A stretch of DNA of 64,000 bases from Betaproteobacteria bacterium (GCA_016183615.1 JACPEG010000049.1:1-64000), one strand, 5' to 3'. Shown: positions 9,254 through 18,428, counted from the first letter of the stretch. The notes: generated by a model not told the origin, from the sequence alone. Translations and numbers: made by a program.

Positions 9254-9284
9254 GGGGATCGTACGGAAGTGCGATCCCCTTTTT
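9254..9284 (+). terminator. Intrinsic terminator after the liv-paaK operon
   Basis: GGGGATCGTAC, loop GGAA, then GTGCGATCCCC followed by TTTTT. The stem is eleven pairs with one G-T wobble and a stable GNRA-type tetraloop. It separates the transporter/paaK operon from the sigma54 activator gene that begins at 9379. Confidence 0.85.
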
Positions 9285-9378
9285 GCCGATTCCGGAGATA
9301 GTCCTTGACCGGATCTGGCGCAAGCGCAAGCGTTACAATGGAGAACGCAGCTAGCGCAGAAAGCTCAGGAGCAAAGGG

Positions 9379-11088
9379 ATGAAGAAGTCGAGACCCGGCG
9401 AAACCGGTTCCCGCGAGGCGATCCCCGGCATCAGGGAACTTGCTTCGCGGCTGCATTTTTCCTTTGACACCGGCCACATCTGGCTCGGGGAAGGTCGAAT
9501 GATCCTGCTCCATGGGGCAGCGATCAGCAGTCTGCGCAAGGAGCTGGTGGATTCCCTGGGGCTGGAACGCGCACGCGGCGTGCTCACGCGCATGGGCTAT
9601 GCCTCGGGGGTGCGCGATGCGGAACTCGCGAGGAAGCTCTACCCCGATGCGGCGGATGCGGATTTGCTTGGGATGGGGCCGCAGCTCCACACGCTGGAAG
9701 GCATCGTCACGGTTCGCACCATCAAGGTGGACATGGATATCGCCCGTGGCATCTTTTACGGCGAATTCGTCTGGGATCGCTCGTTCGAGGCCGATGTCCA
9801 TCGCGAAATCTTCGGCGTCCACACCGGTCCCGCGTGCTGGATGCAGCTCGGCTACGCCTGCGGCTATTCCAGCAGCTTGATGGGCAAATTCATTATGTAC
9901 AAGGAAGTGGAATGCAGCGCCGGCGGCGGGCGGATTTGCCGCATCGTCGGCAAGCCCGTCGAGGAATGGGATGAATCGGAGGAGAGCATGAAGTACTTCC
10001 GCCCGGACTCGGTCGCGGACCGCCTCCTCGAGCTGCAAACCCAGGTCCAGAACCTGCGATACTCGATCGACGACGATCTCAAGACCGACGACTTGGTGGG
10101 TGCTTCGCCCGGTTTCAAGCACGCCTGCGGCCTGATCAAGAAAGCGGCGGGAAGCCAGGTCACCGTGCTGCTCACCGGGGAGACCGGGGTCGGCAAGGAA
10201 ATGTTTGCGCGGGCCCTGCATAACGTGAGCGGGCGCGCCAACGGTCCGTTCGTCGCGGTCAACTGCGCTGCGCTTCCCGAAGAGCTTATCGAGTCGGAGC
10301 TGTTCGGCGTGGAAAAAGGGGCCTACACCGGTGCTCATCAGTCCCGGCCCGGCCGCTTCGAGCGTGCCCACTGGGGCACGCTGTTTCTGGACGAGGTGGG
10401 GGAACTTTCGATCTCGGCCCAGGCGAAGCTGCTGCGCGTTTTGCAGGAGGGAGAACTGGAGCGCATCGGCGACACTCGCACCAGAAAAGTGGACGTGCGG
10501 GTTGTAACCGCCACCAATGTGAACCTCGAGCAGGCGGTGGAACAGGGCAGGTTCCGCAAGGATCTTTTTTACCGGCTCAACATCTACCCTGTGGTCATTC
10601 CGCCGCTGCGGGAGCGGGAGGAAGACATTCCGCTTCTGGTGAAGCGCTTTCTCGACAAGTATTCCGCGCGCCATTCCAAGAAAATTCCCGGCGTCACGGA
10701 CAAGGCGATGCATGCATTGACCAGCTATTCCTGGCCGGGCAACGTGCGGGAGCTGGAGAACGTCATCGAGCGCGGGGTGATCCTCACCCCGAGCGGAGGG
10801 CGTATCGACGTCCAGGACCTGTTCGCCTCGTTCAATGAAGAGCAGGAAAAGCGTCGGTCCGCGGGCCTCGGCAAGGACGGAAGTCTCCTCAAGAACGGTG
10901 AGCAGGCCGTGGACGCGTTTCTTGACTTCGTCCTGTCGCGCAAGATCGGCCTGGAGGAAGTGGAAACGGTGCTGCTCAAGTCCGCCGTCGAGCGCGCCCG
11001 GGGCAACCTGAGTCTCGCCGCGCGTGAACTCGGCCTGACGCGTCCGCAACTCGCCTACCGGCTGAAGAAAAGAGGGCTGGTAACGTAG
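9379..11088 (+). CDS. Sigma54-dependent XylR/DmpR-type activator, linked to the p-cresol operon
   Basis: A 569-residue enhancer-binding protein. The N-terminal effector domain (about 20-210) reads ELASRLHFSFDTGHIWLGEGRMILLH and then [23 protein letters not shown] and WMQLGYACGYSSSLMGK, matching the XylR_N plus V4R aromatic-sensing module. The AAA+ domain has Walker A GETGVGKE at about 267, the sigma54-contact loop GAYTGA at about 314, and [11 protein letters not shown] as Walker B. The C-terminal Fis-type helix-turn-helix is [20 protein letters not shown]. Family members bind a phenolic ligand directly and then drive -24/-12 promoters. It lies immediately before such a promoter and the pch genes, so p-cresol or a relative is the likely effector. 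AGGAGCAAAGGG precedes the ATG. Confidence 0.92.
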   Translation: MKKSRPGETGSREAIPGIRELASRLHFSFDTGHIWLGEGRMILLHGAAISSLRKELVDSLGLERARGVLTRMGYASGVRDAELARKLYPDAADADLLGMGPQLHTLEGIVTVRTIKVDMDIARGIFYGEFVWDRSFEADVHREIFGVHTGPACWMQLGYACGYSSSLMGKFIMYKEVECSAGGGRICRIVGKPVEEWDESEESMKYFRPDSVADRLLELQTQVQNLRYSIDDDLKTDDLVGASPGFKHACGLIKKAAGSQVTVLLTGETGVGKEMFARALHNVSGRANGPFVAVNCAALPEELIESELFGVEKGAYTGAHQSRPGRFERAHWGTLFLDEVGELSISAQAKLLRVLQEGELERIGDTRTRKVDVRVVTATNVNLEQAVEQGRFRKDLFYRLNIYPVVIPPLREREEDIPLLVKRFLDKYSARHSKKIPGVTDKAMHALTSYSWPGNVRELENVIERGVILTPSGGRIDVQDLFASFNEEQEKRRSAGLGKDGSLLKNGEQAVDAFLDFVLSRKIGLEEVETVLLKSAVERARGNLSLAARELGLTRPQLAYRLKKRGLVT

Positions 11089-11282
11089 CCGCCGGTGGTT
11101 CCCGCGGTTCCGCGCCGCTGCCGCCGGCCGCATCGCCCCGCGGGGGGGTATTTCCCCGCTGTCCCGCGCATCCTCCCAGCCTTGGCCGGCAGTCGCCGGA
11201 GCATTTTTAACCCATCGCCTGTCAATCCGGGATTGCGTCGCGTCGGCCCGAGGCAAGGCCTCATGTGGCCAAGGCGGATTTT
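11089..11282. other. Spacer between activator gene and p-cresol regulatory region
   Basis: No gene is supported here. The sequence is GC-rich with runs such as GCCCCGCGGGGGGG (about 11135-11147), and no T-tract follows that would make a clear terminator. From 11283 on it becomes AT-rich and carries the activator-type motifs listed separately; the whole gap to pchC is 368 bp. Confidence 0.5.
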
Positions 11283-11326
11283 TATCACATGATGAAACCG
11301 CTCGAAATTTTACCAATTGATAAACC
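11283..11326 (+). promoter_or_regulatory. Putative tandem upstream activator sites for the pch promoter
   Basis: TATCACATGATGAAACC (11283-11299) and TACCAATTGATAAACC (11311-11326) are two similar, partly palindromic motifs about 28 bp apart, roughly three helical turns, and about 70-110 bp upstream of a -24/-12 promoter. This is the arrangement of XylR/DmpR enhancer sites. Related motifs lie upstream of the phenol operon and of the exporter operon. The match is by eye. Confidence 0.5.
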
Positions 11327-11393
11327 TCAACGATTCAATATGGTGCGATGCATCAATCAGTTGAACTTCAAATAATCAATGATATAAACAATG

Positions 11394-11408
11394 TGGCACG
11401 AAGGCTGC
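11394..11408 (+). promoter_or_regulatory. Sigma54 (-24/-12) promoter of the p-cresol operon
   Basis: TGGCACGAAGGCTGC matches the consensus TGGCACG-N4-TTGC with one difference at the -12 element; the invariant GG and GC are correctly spaced. Transcription should begin about 11420, giving a short leader before the pchC ATG at 11457. It lies directly downstream of an XylR/DmpR-type activator gene and tandem upstream motifs. Confidence 0.85.
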
Positions 11409-11456
11409 TCATGGCGCTCGTTACCAAGTCATTCCAGGAAGAGGAGGAGCGTGACG

Positions 11457-11759
11457 ATGGCGACGCAAGGTTGCGATTGGCTTTCAAAAGCGGCTTTGGG
11501 GGGAGCAGCGTTGGGTCTTGCACTCGCGTCGAATGCGGCGCTTGCGCAAGCCGGCGGTGAGTGGAAGAGCGGCCAGCAGGTTTACGAAAAGGTCTGCGGT
11601 CATTGCCATGAAAAGGGCCTGGGTCCGGTCATCAAGGGCAGGGGAGCGCCGGCCGAGTTCAAGCAGATTGTGCGCTCGGGCCGCCGCGCGATGCCCGCCT
11701 TCCGTCCTTCCGAAATCGATGACCGGGCGCTCGCCCAGGTCATGGACCACATCCGGTGA
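11457..11759 (+). CDS. pchC: p-Cresol methylhydroxylase cytochrome c subunit
   Basis: A 100-residue periplasmic monohaem cytochrome. ATG 11457 is chosen because GGAAGAGGAGGAGCG precedes it and because the possible earlier ATG at 11391 overlaps the sigma54 promoter. Residues 1-31 form a Sec signal peptide ending ASNAALAQA. The haem site is CGHCH and the distal Met is in RAMPAF. It accepts electrons from the FAD subunit PchF and passes them to the respiratory chain. It is followed by pchX, pchF and an aldehyde dehydrogenase, the same C-X-F association described for pseudomonad p-cresol operons. Confidence 0.9.
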   Translation: MATQGCDWLSKAALGGAALGLALASNAALAQAGGEWKSGQQVYEKVCGHCHEKGLGPVIKGRGAPAEFKQIVRSGRRAMPAFRPSEIDDRALAQVMDHIR

Positions 11760-11766
11760 GGGCGCC

Positions 11767-12627
11767 ATGACGGTCGAGCGCCGTACTGTGCTTAAGGGGA
11801 TGCTTGCCACAGCCTCCCTGTCCGCAGTGGGGATTCCCCGCATCTCCTGGAGCAGTTCGTCTCGCCCCGACCGCGGACCCGCGCACCTGCTGATCGGCCG
11901 GACCGCTCATGGTGAGGCTTTCGGCGCAGAGGTCCTGGGCGCGGCGCAAGCCGCCGGGCAGACGGTTCCCGCGTCACGCCTGGCCGCCGGTCACGCCTAT
12001 TCGCCGCAGCGCATCCGGGGCGTGCTCGAAGAGGCGCGGGGCGGGCGGCTGATCGGGATGCTGGATTCAGCCGCCTACGTGGTGTTCATGGAAATTGCCC
12101 GGGACGCGGGAGCGCGCCTGGTATGGGAGGGAACCCACGCGGCGGACGGGGCCGTTTCCCGCCACGCGATTGTATCGGTGCCCGGGTTTCATGGCGTCGC
12201 AGAGGAACTGGCGTCCGCACTCTCGGGCGGGGAGGGAAGCTTCGCGGTTGCCGAGACGCCCATCGGTGCGGGCGCGCGGCCGCTGTTCGGCACCGATTGG
12301 AGAAAACTGGGATTCCGGTCGTGGCATGTGAAAGGGGAGCGGCCCCTCTGGCTGCACGTCGCTGGTGCGGACCTGGAGGAGGCGTGCGCCGCGCTCGGCG
12401 TTGATCCTGGCGCTGCCGAGGGGCTCATCTGCTGGAAATCGGGCGGGGAACCGCGCCAGAGGGCAGCCCACTGGGCCGCGGCGCTGGGCCAGGGGCTCGC
12501 GGCGCGTCTGCTGGAGACCAGGCCCAATCGCGCTCCCGTGATCGCCCAGGTATTCGTCGGCGGCAACGCAATCCTCACGGGTGCCCCCACAGGCGACAGC
12601 GTCGTGAGCTTTGTCATCGAGATCTAA
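11767..12627 (+). CDS. pchX: PchX-like exported protein of the p-cresol operon
   Basis: A 286-residue protein with an N-terminus MTVERRTVLKGMLATASLSAVGI, a twin-arginine-like leader. The rest, with TAHGEAFGAEVLGAAQAAG, RIRGVLEEARGGRLIGMLDSAAYVVF and APVIAQVFVGGNAILTG, does not match a well-known enzyme family. Its place between the cytochrome and flavoprotein genes equals that of pchX in Pseudomonas putida, a gene of unproven function. An accessory role in maturing or exporting the FAD subunit is possible, since PchF itself lacks an obvious leader while its partner PchC is periplasmic. It starts 7 bp after pchC. Identity with pchX is inferred from position. Confidence 0.65.
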   Translation: MTVERRTVLKGMLATASLSAVGIPRISWSSSSRPDRGPAHLLIGRTAHGEAFGAEVLGAAQAAGQTVPASRLAAGHAYSPQRIRGVLEEARGGRLIGMLDSAAYVVFMEIARDAGARLVWEGTHAADGAVSRHAIVSVPGFHGVAEELASALSGGEGSFAVAETPIGAGARPLFGTDWRKLGFRSWHVKGERPLWLHVAGADLEEACAALGVDPGAAEGLICWKSGGEPRQRAAHWAAALGQGLAARLLETRPNRAPVIAQVFVGGNAILTGAPTGDSVVSFVIEI

Positions 12628-12658
12628 CCCGCTCCAGAACCAAAACCAGGGAGGAGTC

Positions 12659-14203
12659 ATGTCCAAATATGTCGCGCTGCCGAAGGGCGTTTCCGAAACG
12701 ACCTTCGACAAGGCCATCGCCGAGTTCAGGAAAATCCTGGGCGAGGCCAACGTGCTCACCTCGGGTGCGCAACTCGCACCGTACAGCAAGACCATGCTGG
12801 CGGTGCCGGACGGCGACAAGCAGCCATCCGCCGCGATCATGGCCGGGAGCGTCGAGGACATCCAGAAGATCGTCGGCGTGTGCAACAAGTACAAGGTGCC
12901 GATCTGGCCGATTTCCACCGGCAAGAACCTCGGCTACGGCTCGGCCGCCCCCGGCGAGCGCGGCCAGGTGGTGCTCGACCTCAAGCGCATGAACAGGATC
13001 ATCGAGGTCAATGCCGACCTCTGCTACGCGCTGGTCGAGCCGGGGGTGACCTACCAGCAGCTGCACGATTACATCCGCGAGCGCAACCTGCCGCTGTGGC
13101 TGTCCTGCCCGGCGCCCTCCGCCATTGCGGGACCCCTGGGCAACACGGTGGATCGCGGCGTGGGCTACACCCCCTACGGGGAGCACTTCCTGTTCTCCTG
13201 CGGCATGGAGGTGGTGCTCGCCACCGGAGAGGTGCTGCGCACCGGCATGGGCGGCATTCCCAAGTCCAACACCTGGCAGGTGTTCAAGTGGGGCTACGGG
13301 CCCTACCTGGACGGCATCTTCACCCAGTCGAACTACGGCATCGTCACCAAGCTGGGCATCTGGCTGATGCCGGCACCGCCCGCGTTCAAGCCGTTCTGCA
13401 TCCGCTACCCGGACGAGACCGACATCGTCGAGATCGTGGAGACGATCCGGCCGCTGCGGATCGCCATGATCATCCCCAATGCGGTGGTGATCTCCAGCGC
13501 CATCTGGGAGGCGGCCGCGACCATTCGGCGCTCCCAGTACTACTCCGGCACGGGGCAGATTCCCGACGAGGTGCTGCGCGACCTGGCGAAGAAGAACGGC
13601 ATCGGCGCCTGGAACGTCTATGCAGCGCTGTACGGCTCGCCGGAGCAGATCGAGGTCAACTGGAACATCGTCAAGGCGTTCTTCGGCAAGTCGAAGAAAG
13701 CGGAGATCCTCACCGAGAAGGAGCTGGGCGACAACCCCGCGTTCCGCTACCGGGCGGATCTCATGCGCGGCGACATGAATCTGCAGGAGTTCGGCCTCTA
13801 CAACTGGCGCGGCGGCGGCGGCTCCATGTGGTTCGCCCCGGTCTCCCAGGCGATGGGCTCGGAAACCCTCAAGCAGATGCAGATGGCCAAGCGCATCCTG
13901 GGCAAGCGTGGCCTCGACTACGTGGGTGAATTCATCGTCGGCTGGCGCGACATGCACCACATCGTCGACGTGCTGTTCGACAAGTCGGACCCTGCTGAAG
14001 TGAAGGCCGCCTATGCCTGCTTCGAGGAAATGCTGAAGGAGTTCACCGCCGAGGGCTACGGCAACTACCGCGTCAACACCGCCTTCATGGACAAGGTGGC
14101 GGAATCCTACGGCCCGGTGCAGCGGTCGGTGTTCAGGAAGATCAAGAAGGCCCTCGACCCCAACGGCATCCTGGCGCCGGGCAAGTCGGGAATTCGCATC
14201 TAA
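12659..14203 (+). CDS. pchF: p-Cresol methylhydroxylase flavoprotein subunit
   Basis: A 514-residue VAO-type flavoprotein that oxidises p-cresol to 4-hydroxybenzyl alcohol and then 4-hydroxybenzaldehyde. The FAD_binding_4 part contains VPIWPISTGKNLGYGSAAPG and NTVDRGVGYTPYGEHF, with SNTWQVFKWGYGPYLDGIFTQSNYGIVTKLGIWLMP typical of PchF, vanillyl-alcohol oxidase and eugenol hydroxylase. The C-terminus ends in FRKIKKALDPNGILAPGKSGI, the usual VAO ending. ATG 12659 has GGGAGGAGTC ahead of it. The length agrees with known PchF. Substrate could also be a 4-alkylphenol such as 4-ethylphenol, but the linked aldehyde dehydrogenase favours a p-cresol-type product. Confidence 0.93.
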   Translation: MSKYVALPKGVSETTFDKAIAEFRKILGEANVLTSGAQLAPYSKTMLAVPDGDKQPSAAIMAGSVEDIQKIVGVCNKYKVPIWPISTGKNLGYGSAAPGERGQVVLDLKRMNRIIEVNADLCYALVEPGVTYQQLHDYIRERNLPLWLSCPAPSAIAGPLGNTVDRGVGYTPYGEHFLFSCGMEVVLATGEVLRTGMGGIPKSNTWQVFKWGYGPYLDGIFTQSNYGIVTKLGIWLMPAPPAFKPFCIRYPDETDIVEIVETIRPLRIAMIIPNAVVISSAIWEAAATIRRSQYYSGTGQIPDEVLRDLAKKNGIGAWNVYAALYGSPEQIEVNWNIVKAFFGKSKKAEILTEKELGDNPAFRYRADLMRGDMNLQEFGLYNWRGGGGSMWFAPVSQAMGSETLKQMQMAKRILGKRGLDYVGEFIVGWRDMHHIVDVLFDKSDPAEVKAAYACFEEMLKEFTAEGYGNYRVNTAFMDKVAESYGPVQRSVFRKIKKALDPNGILAPGKSGIRI

Positions 14204-14219
14204 TCGGGGAGGACTGGAA

Positions 14220-15695
14220 ATGGAAGCAGTGGCCAAGAACGTGGCGGCGTTGCCCCGCGAATGGAAGCTCTATATCGACGGCGAATGGGTGCCCTCGTCG
14301 GGTGGCACGGTGGCAGACGATCTGAATCCGGCCACGGGCGGTGTCTACGCCAGGGTGCACCAGGCATCGAAGGCCGACATCGGGCACGCGATCGAGGCCG
14401 CGTACCGGGCCAGGGAGGAGTGGGGTAATACGCTGGCCAATCAGCGCGAGGCTATCCTGCTCAAGGCCGCCAGCGTGCTGGAATCGCGCATACCCGAGAT
14501 CGCCGATGTGCTGATCGATGAGGCCGGCTCCACCTTCGGCAAGGCCATGTTCGAAGCCTCTTTCGTGGTGAACCTGCTGAGGAGCGCGGCGGGCGAGTGC
14601 CGGCGGATTTTCGGCGAGACCATGCCGGCGGACAGCCCGGGGCTGCTTTCCATGAGCGTGCGCCGGCCGCTCGGCGTCGTCGCCGGCATCGCGCCATTCA
14701 ATTTCCCGTTCCTGCTCGCCACCAAGAAAGTGGCGATGGCGCTGGCCGCGGGCAATACCTTCGTGCTGAAGCCGGCGAGCTACACTCCGGTCACTGGACT
14801 CAAGATCGCCGAGATCTTCGAGGCGGCCGGGCTGCCCAAGGGGGTGCTCAACGTGATCCCCGCCCAGGGCAGCACCCTCGGCAATGCCCTGGTGGCCGAT
14901 CCGCGCATCCGCATGGTCACCTTTACCGGCTCCACCGAAGTCGGCAAGCAGCTCGCCGCAGAGGCGGGCAAGCACCTGAAGAAGATCACGCTGGAAATGG
15001 GCGGCAAGAGCCCGCTCATCATCCTGAGGGACGCCGACCTGGAATATGCGGTAAGCGTCGCCTGCTTCGGCATTTTCCTGCACCAGGGGCAGATCTGCAT
15101 GGCCAACTCCCGCGTCATCGTCGAGGCGCCGATCTACGACGCGTTCTGCGAGAAGTTCGCCGCCAAAGTCAAAATGTTGCAGGTGGGCGACCCGCGGAAC
15201 CCGCACACGGTCATCGGACCCCTCATCGACGGCAAGCAGTGCGCCTACATCGACGGGCACGTGCGCGACGCGCTGGCCAAGGGCGCGCGGCTGATGAACG
15301 GCGGCAGCGCCAGCGGCAATTTCTACCAGCCGACCATCCTGGCGAACGTGACCCCGGACATGGTGGTGTTCCGGGAAGAGAGCTTCGGACCCGTCGTCTC
15401 GCTCATCGAGGTGAGGGACAGCGAGGAGGCGCTGGCAGTCGCAAACGACACCAGCTTCGGGCTGTCGGCGGCGCTCATCACGAACGACCTGCAGAAGGCG
15501 CTGGATCTCTCGTTGCGGCTCGAAAGCGGCATGGTGCATGTGAACGACAGCACCTGCTACGACGAACCTCACGTGCCCTTTGGTGGTGTCAAGGACAGCG
15601 GCTTCGGGCGCGAAGGCGGCCGCTACTCGATGGAGGAAATGACCGAGGTGAAGTGGATCACGGTGCAGATGGGCCGGAGGCAGTTCCCCTTCTGA
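14220..15695 (+). CDS. pchA: 4-Hydroxybenzaldehyde (benzaldehyde) dehydrogenase, NAD(P)+
   Basis: A 491-residue aldehyde dehydrogenase. VVAGIAPFNFPFLLATKKVAMALAAGN, FTGSTEVGKQLA, LEMGGKSPLII (general-base Glu) and FLHQGQICMANSRVIV (catalytic Cys) appear in order, followed by EESFGPVVSLI and PFGGVKDSGFGREGG. It starts 17 bp after pchF with GGGGAGGACTGGAA upstream and completes the p-cresol to 4-hydroxybenzoate conversion. The symbol is by analogy with the pseudomonad operon; closely related vanillin or benzaldehyde dehydrogenases cannot be excluded. Confidence 0.85.
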   Translation: MEAVAKNVAALPREWKLYIDGEWVPSSGGTVADDLNPATGGVYARVHQASKADIGHAIEAAYRAREEWGNTLANQREAILLKAASVLESRIPEIADVLIDEAGSTFGKAMFEASFVVNLLRSAAGECRRIFGETMPADSPGLLSMSVRRPLGVVAGIAPFNFPFLLATKKVAMALAAGNTFVLKPASYTPVTGLKIAEIFEAAGLPKGVLNVIPAQGSTLGNALVADPRIRMVTFTGSTEVGKQLAAEAGKHLKKITLEMGGKSPLIILRDADLEYAVSVACFGIFLHQGQICMANSRVIVEAPIYDAFCEKFAAKVKMLQVGDPRNPHTVIGPLIDGKQCAYIDGHVRDALAKGARLMNGGSASGNFYQPTILANVTPDMVVFREESFGPVVSLIEVRDSEEALAVANDTSFGLSAALITNDLQKALDLSLRLESGMVHVNDSTCYDEPHVPFGGVKDSGFGREGGRYSMEEMTEVKWITVQMGRRQFPF

Positions 15696-15710
15696 TCTCG
15701 TCCGCCGGGG

Positions 15711-16190
15711 TCACGGGTTCCACGTTCCTTCCTCGCAGAGCATCCGCTCCCGGTTTCCGAAACCCACGGCGTTGTCGATAAAGTAAAGGGTTTCCGGCAC
15801 CACCTTGTACCAGCGCACCTTGGACAGCGCCTGGACGATCGCGGCCGGGGCGTGCGCGAGCTTCCCCACTACCGGGAACTTCGCTCCGTAAAGCGCGCGT
15901 GCGCGGGCTTCCTCGTCTTCTCCGATCTGGACGGCCCTGCCCTCGAGTTGGATGCCCTTGATGCTGGGCCAATCCGGGTAATCCTCCTGGATCGTGACGG
16001 CGACGCGCGAACAGACTGCCAGGTTCCTGCAGTGACGGCTCCCCGGGGAGGACAGGAAATACAGCGTCGTGGCGTCGTTCACGTAGAACACCGCTGCCGC
16101 CCACGGGCCTTCCGTCCCGGTGGTGGCGAGGGTCATGACGTGATGCTCACGCAGATAGGTCAGCAACCTGTCCCGCAAAGAGGAGTTCAT
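15711..16190 (-). CDS. Pyridoxamine 5'-phosphate oxidase-family FMN-binding protein
   Basis: About 159 residues from ATG 16190; an in-frame GTG at 16211 would add seven residues. It has a split-barrel flavin fold: LLTYLREHHVMTLATTGTEGPWAAAVFYVND near the N-terminus, then TLYFLSSPGSRHCRNLAV and SIKGIQLEGRAVQI. Such small proteins bind FMN or F420-like cofactors and may be reductases or flavin carriers. It is 51 bp downstream of the second sigma54 activator on the same strand and convergent with the aldehyde dehydrogenase. Role unknown. Confidence 0.75.
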   Translation of the reverse strand: MNSSLRDRLLTYLREHHVMTLATTGTEGPWAAAVFYVNDATTLYFLSSPGSRHCRNLAVCSRVAVTIQEDYPDWPSIKGIQLEGRAVQIGEDEEARARALYGAKFPVVGKLAHAPAAIVQALSKVRWYKVVPETLYFIDNAVGFGNRERMLCEEGTWNP

Positions 16191-16241
16191 GGAGGAATAC
16201 GGCACAGCCACCCGCCCGGCGACGGACCGGGCCGGCGGGGG

Positions 16242-17993
16242 TCAGAGATGGTCCTGCGCAGTCTGGGCGGGAACGTCCTCGGCAGGGCCGGGCTTGCCCG
16301 CGCCTTCCTCGTCCCCGTGCAGTGTCCTGAGGCGGTACGCCAGCTGGGGTCGCGTCAATCCGAGCATCCTCGCGGCGGCGGATAGGTTGCCCCGCGCCCG
16401 GTCGACCGCGGTTTCGAGCAGCATGACTTCGAGCTGGGCGAGAGTGATGGCGCCGCCCAATACCGCATCGCACAAATCCTTGGCCGACCCCCACCCGCGC
16501 ACGTCGAGCCCGCCATGGATATCGAGACCGACACCCTTGGCTTCGGTCTCCTCGTAGGAAGTGAACAGATGGTTGATTTCGACGCGCCCGCCGCTCGGGG
16601 CGAGGATCACGCCGCGTTCGACGGTATTCTGCAGCTCGCGGATGTTTCCCGGCCAGGAATACGCGAGCAAGGCTTTCTTGGCCTTGTCGGTGATCCCGGC
16701 GATTTTCTTTTCATACAGGACCGAGTACTTCTGGATGAAGCGCTTGACCAGCAGCCTGACGTCTTCTTTCCGGTCCCGCAGCGGAGGGATGCAGACCTGG
16801 TAGGCATTGAGCCGGTAGAAGAGGTCGGACCTGAAACTCCCTTCCTTGACCAATTGCTGCAGGTTCACGTTGGTGGCTGCCACCATGCGCACGTTGATCT
16901 TCCGGGTCTTGCTATCGCCCAGGCGCTCGACTTCCCCCTCCTGCAGCACCCGCAGCAGTTTCGCCTGAACCGGCAGGGGAAGATCGCCGACCTCGTCCAG
17001 GAACAGGGTCCCGCCATGGGCGCGCTCGAACCGTCCGGGCCGGGACACCTGCGCTCCCGTATACGCGCCTTTCTCGACCCCGAACAGTTCCGATTCCACC
17101 AGCTCATGGGGAATGGCCGCGCAGTTGACGGCAACGAAAGGCGCGTTGGCGCGCGGCCCCAGCTCGTGCAGGCATCGGGCGAACATCTCCTTGCCGACGC
17201 CGGTTTCCCCGAGCAGCAGCACACTGATCTGATTGTTCGCGGCTTTCTTCAGCAGCTCGTACGCCGCCCGGAATCCGGGGGATTCGCCCACCATGTCGGT
17301 GGGCATTTTCGCCTTCTCCATGATGGACGAGCGCAGATGGGCGACCTGGTTCTGCAGGTCGAACAGCTGATCGGCGATGGATTCCTGATTGAAATATTTC
17401 ATGTGGTCGGCGGCGTCCTCCCATTCCTCCACCGGCTTGCCGACAATCCTGCAGTGGTCGGCGCCGGCGCCGCTGCACTCGACTTCCTTGTAGAGAATCG
17501 GCCGCCCCATGAAGGCCGAGGTATAGCCGCAGGCGTAGCCGATCTGGGTCCAGCACACCGGTTCACGGTGAACCCCGAAATCGCGCCGGTGCCACTGGCC
17601 TTCCCATGAGTTCTCCCACAGGAATTCCCCGTAGAAATGGCCCTTCGCCCTGTCCAGTTCCAGCTTGATGGGGGTGACGAGCACAATGCCTTCGAGCGTG
17701 TGCAGCTGCGGGCCAGTCATGAACGCGTCGATGTCGCTCAGGTTCTCCATGCGGCTTTTCGCCAGCTCCGCGTCGTGCACGCCCGATGCGTAGCCCATTC
17801 GGGTGAGCAGCCCGCGCGCTCGCTCCAGTCCGAGGGTATCGATGATTTCCTTGCGCAGCGACGCCTGGGCTTCGGCATGGACAAGCAGCATGCGGTGCTC
17901 ATAGAGCCAAATGTGGCCTGTCTCCGCGCAGAAGTGGACCTGCGCCCGCAGGTCGTTGTCGTCCGGACCGGGCAGTTTCCTGAGTTTTCTCAC
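16242..17993 (-). CDS. Sigma54-dependent XylR/DmpR-type activator, linked to the phenol operon
   Basis: A 583-residue paralogue of the activator at 9379-11088. The sensor domain has [45 protein letters not shown] and [19 protein letters not shown] (XylR_N plus V4R). Walker A GETGVGKE is at about 262, then [17 protein letters not shown] and the Fis-type helix-turn-helix [20 protein letters not shown]. It is transcribed divergently from the phenol genes across a 497-bp region that carries a -24/-12 promoter facing the phenol genes. By family, phenol is the expected ligand. The C-terminus extends some 25 residues past the HTH with no recognisable motif. Confidence 0.92.
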   Translation of the reverse strand: MRKLRKLPGPDDNDLRAQVHFCAETGHIWLYEHRMLLVHAEAQASLRKEIIDTLGLERARGLLTRMGYASGVHDAELAKSRMENLSDIDAFMTGPQLHTLEGIVLVTPIKLELDRAKGHFYGEFLWENSWEGQWHRRDFGVHREPVCWTQIGYACGYTSAFMGRPILYKEVECSGAGADHCRIVGKPVEEWEDAADHMKYFNQESIADQLFDLQNQVAHLRSSIMEKAKMPTDMVGESPGFRAAYELLKKAANNQISVLLLGETGVGKEMFARCLHELGPRANAPFVAVNCAAIPHELVESELFGVEKGAYTGAQVSRPGRFERAHGGTLFLDEVGDLPLPVQAKLLRVLQEGEVERLGDSKTRKINVRMVAATNVNLQQLVKEGSFRSDLFYRLNAYQVCIPPLRDRKEDVRLLVKRFIQKYSVLYEKKIAGITDKAKKALLAYSWPGNIRELQNTVERGVILAPSGGRVEINHLFTSYEETEAKGVGLDIHGGLDVRGWGSAKDLCDAVLGGAITLAQLEVMLLETAVDRARGNLSAAARMLGLTRPQLAYRLRTLHGDEEGAGKPGPAEDVPAQTAQDHL

Positions 17994-18190
17994 GTAGCCA
18001 ATCTCCTCCGCAAACCGTTGTTAGTTTAATTCCCCCTCCGCTGCGTTGATATAGAGGCAGATCAAAAAAGTGCCAATCAATGCATTGTGCAATGCGGCAA
18101 CCCGGTTGCGCCTATCGCCTTTGAGCAACCCAATGCGCAGGTTGTTTCCAGATCGCTTTTCTGGCGACAGACCCGGTCGGGTCAGCAGTT
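17994..18190. other. Divergent intergenic region, activator-proximal part
   Basis: The 497-bp gap between the activator and the phenol operon holds no gene. This first part contains AT-rich DNA with GATCAAAAAAGTGCCAATCAATGCATTG near 18058-18085, where the activator's own promoter should lie, but no clear -35/-10 pair was recognised. The part from 18191 on carries activator motifs and the sigma54 promoter. Confidence 0.45.
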
Positions 18191-18248
18191 CATCAAACCA
18201 TGAAGCACAGGCACAGGACGGCGCTTAGCAATGATCAAATGGTGAATC
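18191..18248 (+). promoter_or_regulatory. Putative tandem upstream activator sites for the phenol promoter
   Basis: CATCAAACCATGAAGC (about 18191-18206) and GATCAAATGGTGAATC (18233-18248) are two similar motifs 42 bp apart, close to four helical turns and about 165-220 bp upstream of the -24/-12 promoter. AAATGGTGAAT (18237-18247) recurs exactly at 27097-27107 upstream of the exporter operon. They fit enhancer sites for the divergent XylR/DmpR-type protein; binding is inferred. Confidence 0.5.
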
Positions 18249-18411
18249 GTTTGCGGAACCACGAGTGGCGGCCCGTTACCGCTGCTTGCCGTCGTGTTCC
18301 CGATTTCGCCGCCCAGTTTTCCGGTTGCCGGCAAGAATGTTGAAAGAATGCATTGAGTTAGGAGCATGGAGTCGCCCTGGTCAAGCTCAAAGAGATGGCT
18401 TGGCCAACGCG

Positions 18412-18428
18412 TTGGCACAGCCTTTGCA
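18412..18428 (+). promoter_or_regulatory. Sigma54 (-24/-12) promoter of the phenol operon
   Basis: TTGGCACAGCCTTTGCA is a full match to TTGGCAC-N5-TTGCA. The expected start of transcription is about 18438, some 50 bp before the first ATG at 18491, which has a GGAGGAG ribosome site. This is the best sigma54 promoter in the window. Confidence 0.92.

Noticed and set aside
6396-9329. A 977-codon minus-strand open frame
   Set aside because: Antisense to the hemerythrin-LivF and paaK genes; composition and lack of motifs mark it as a shadow.
9351-9378. An additional sigma54 promoter ahead of the first activator gene
   Set aside because: No GG-N10-GC match with acceptable flanks was found in 9285-9378; a sigma70 promoter is more likely but could not be assigned.
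11391-11456. Upstream ATG as start of pchC
   Set aside because: It would place the coding start inside the -24/-12 promoter and add 22 residues before a perfectly placed signal peptide; ATG 11457 has the ribosome site.
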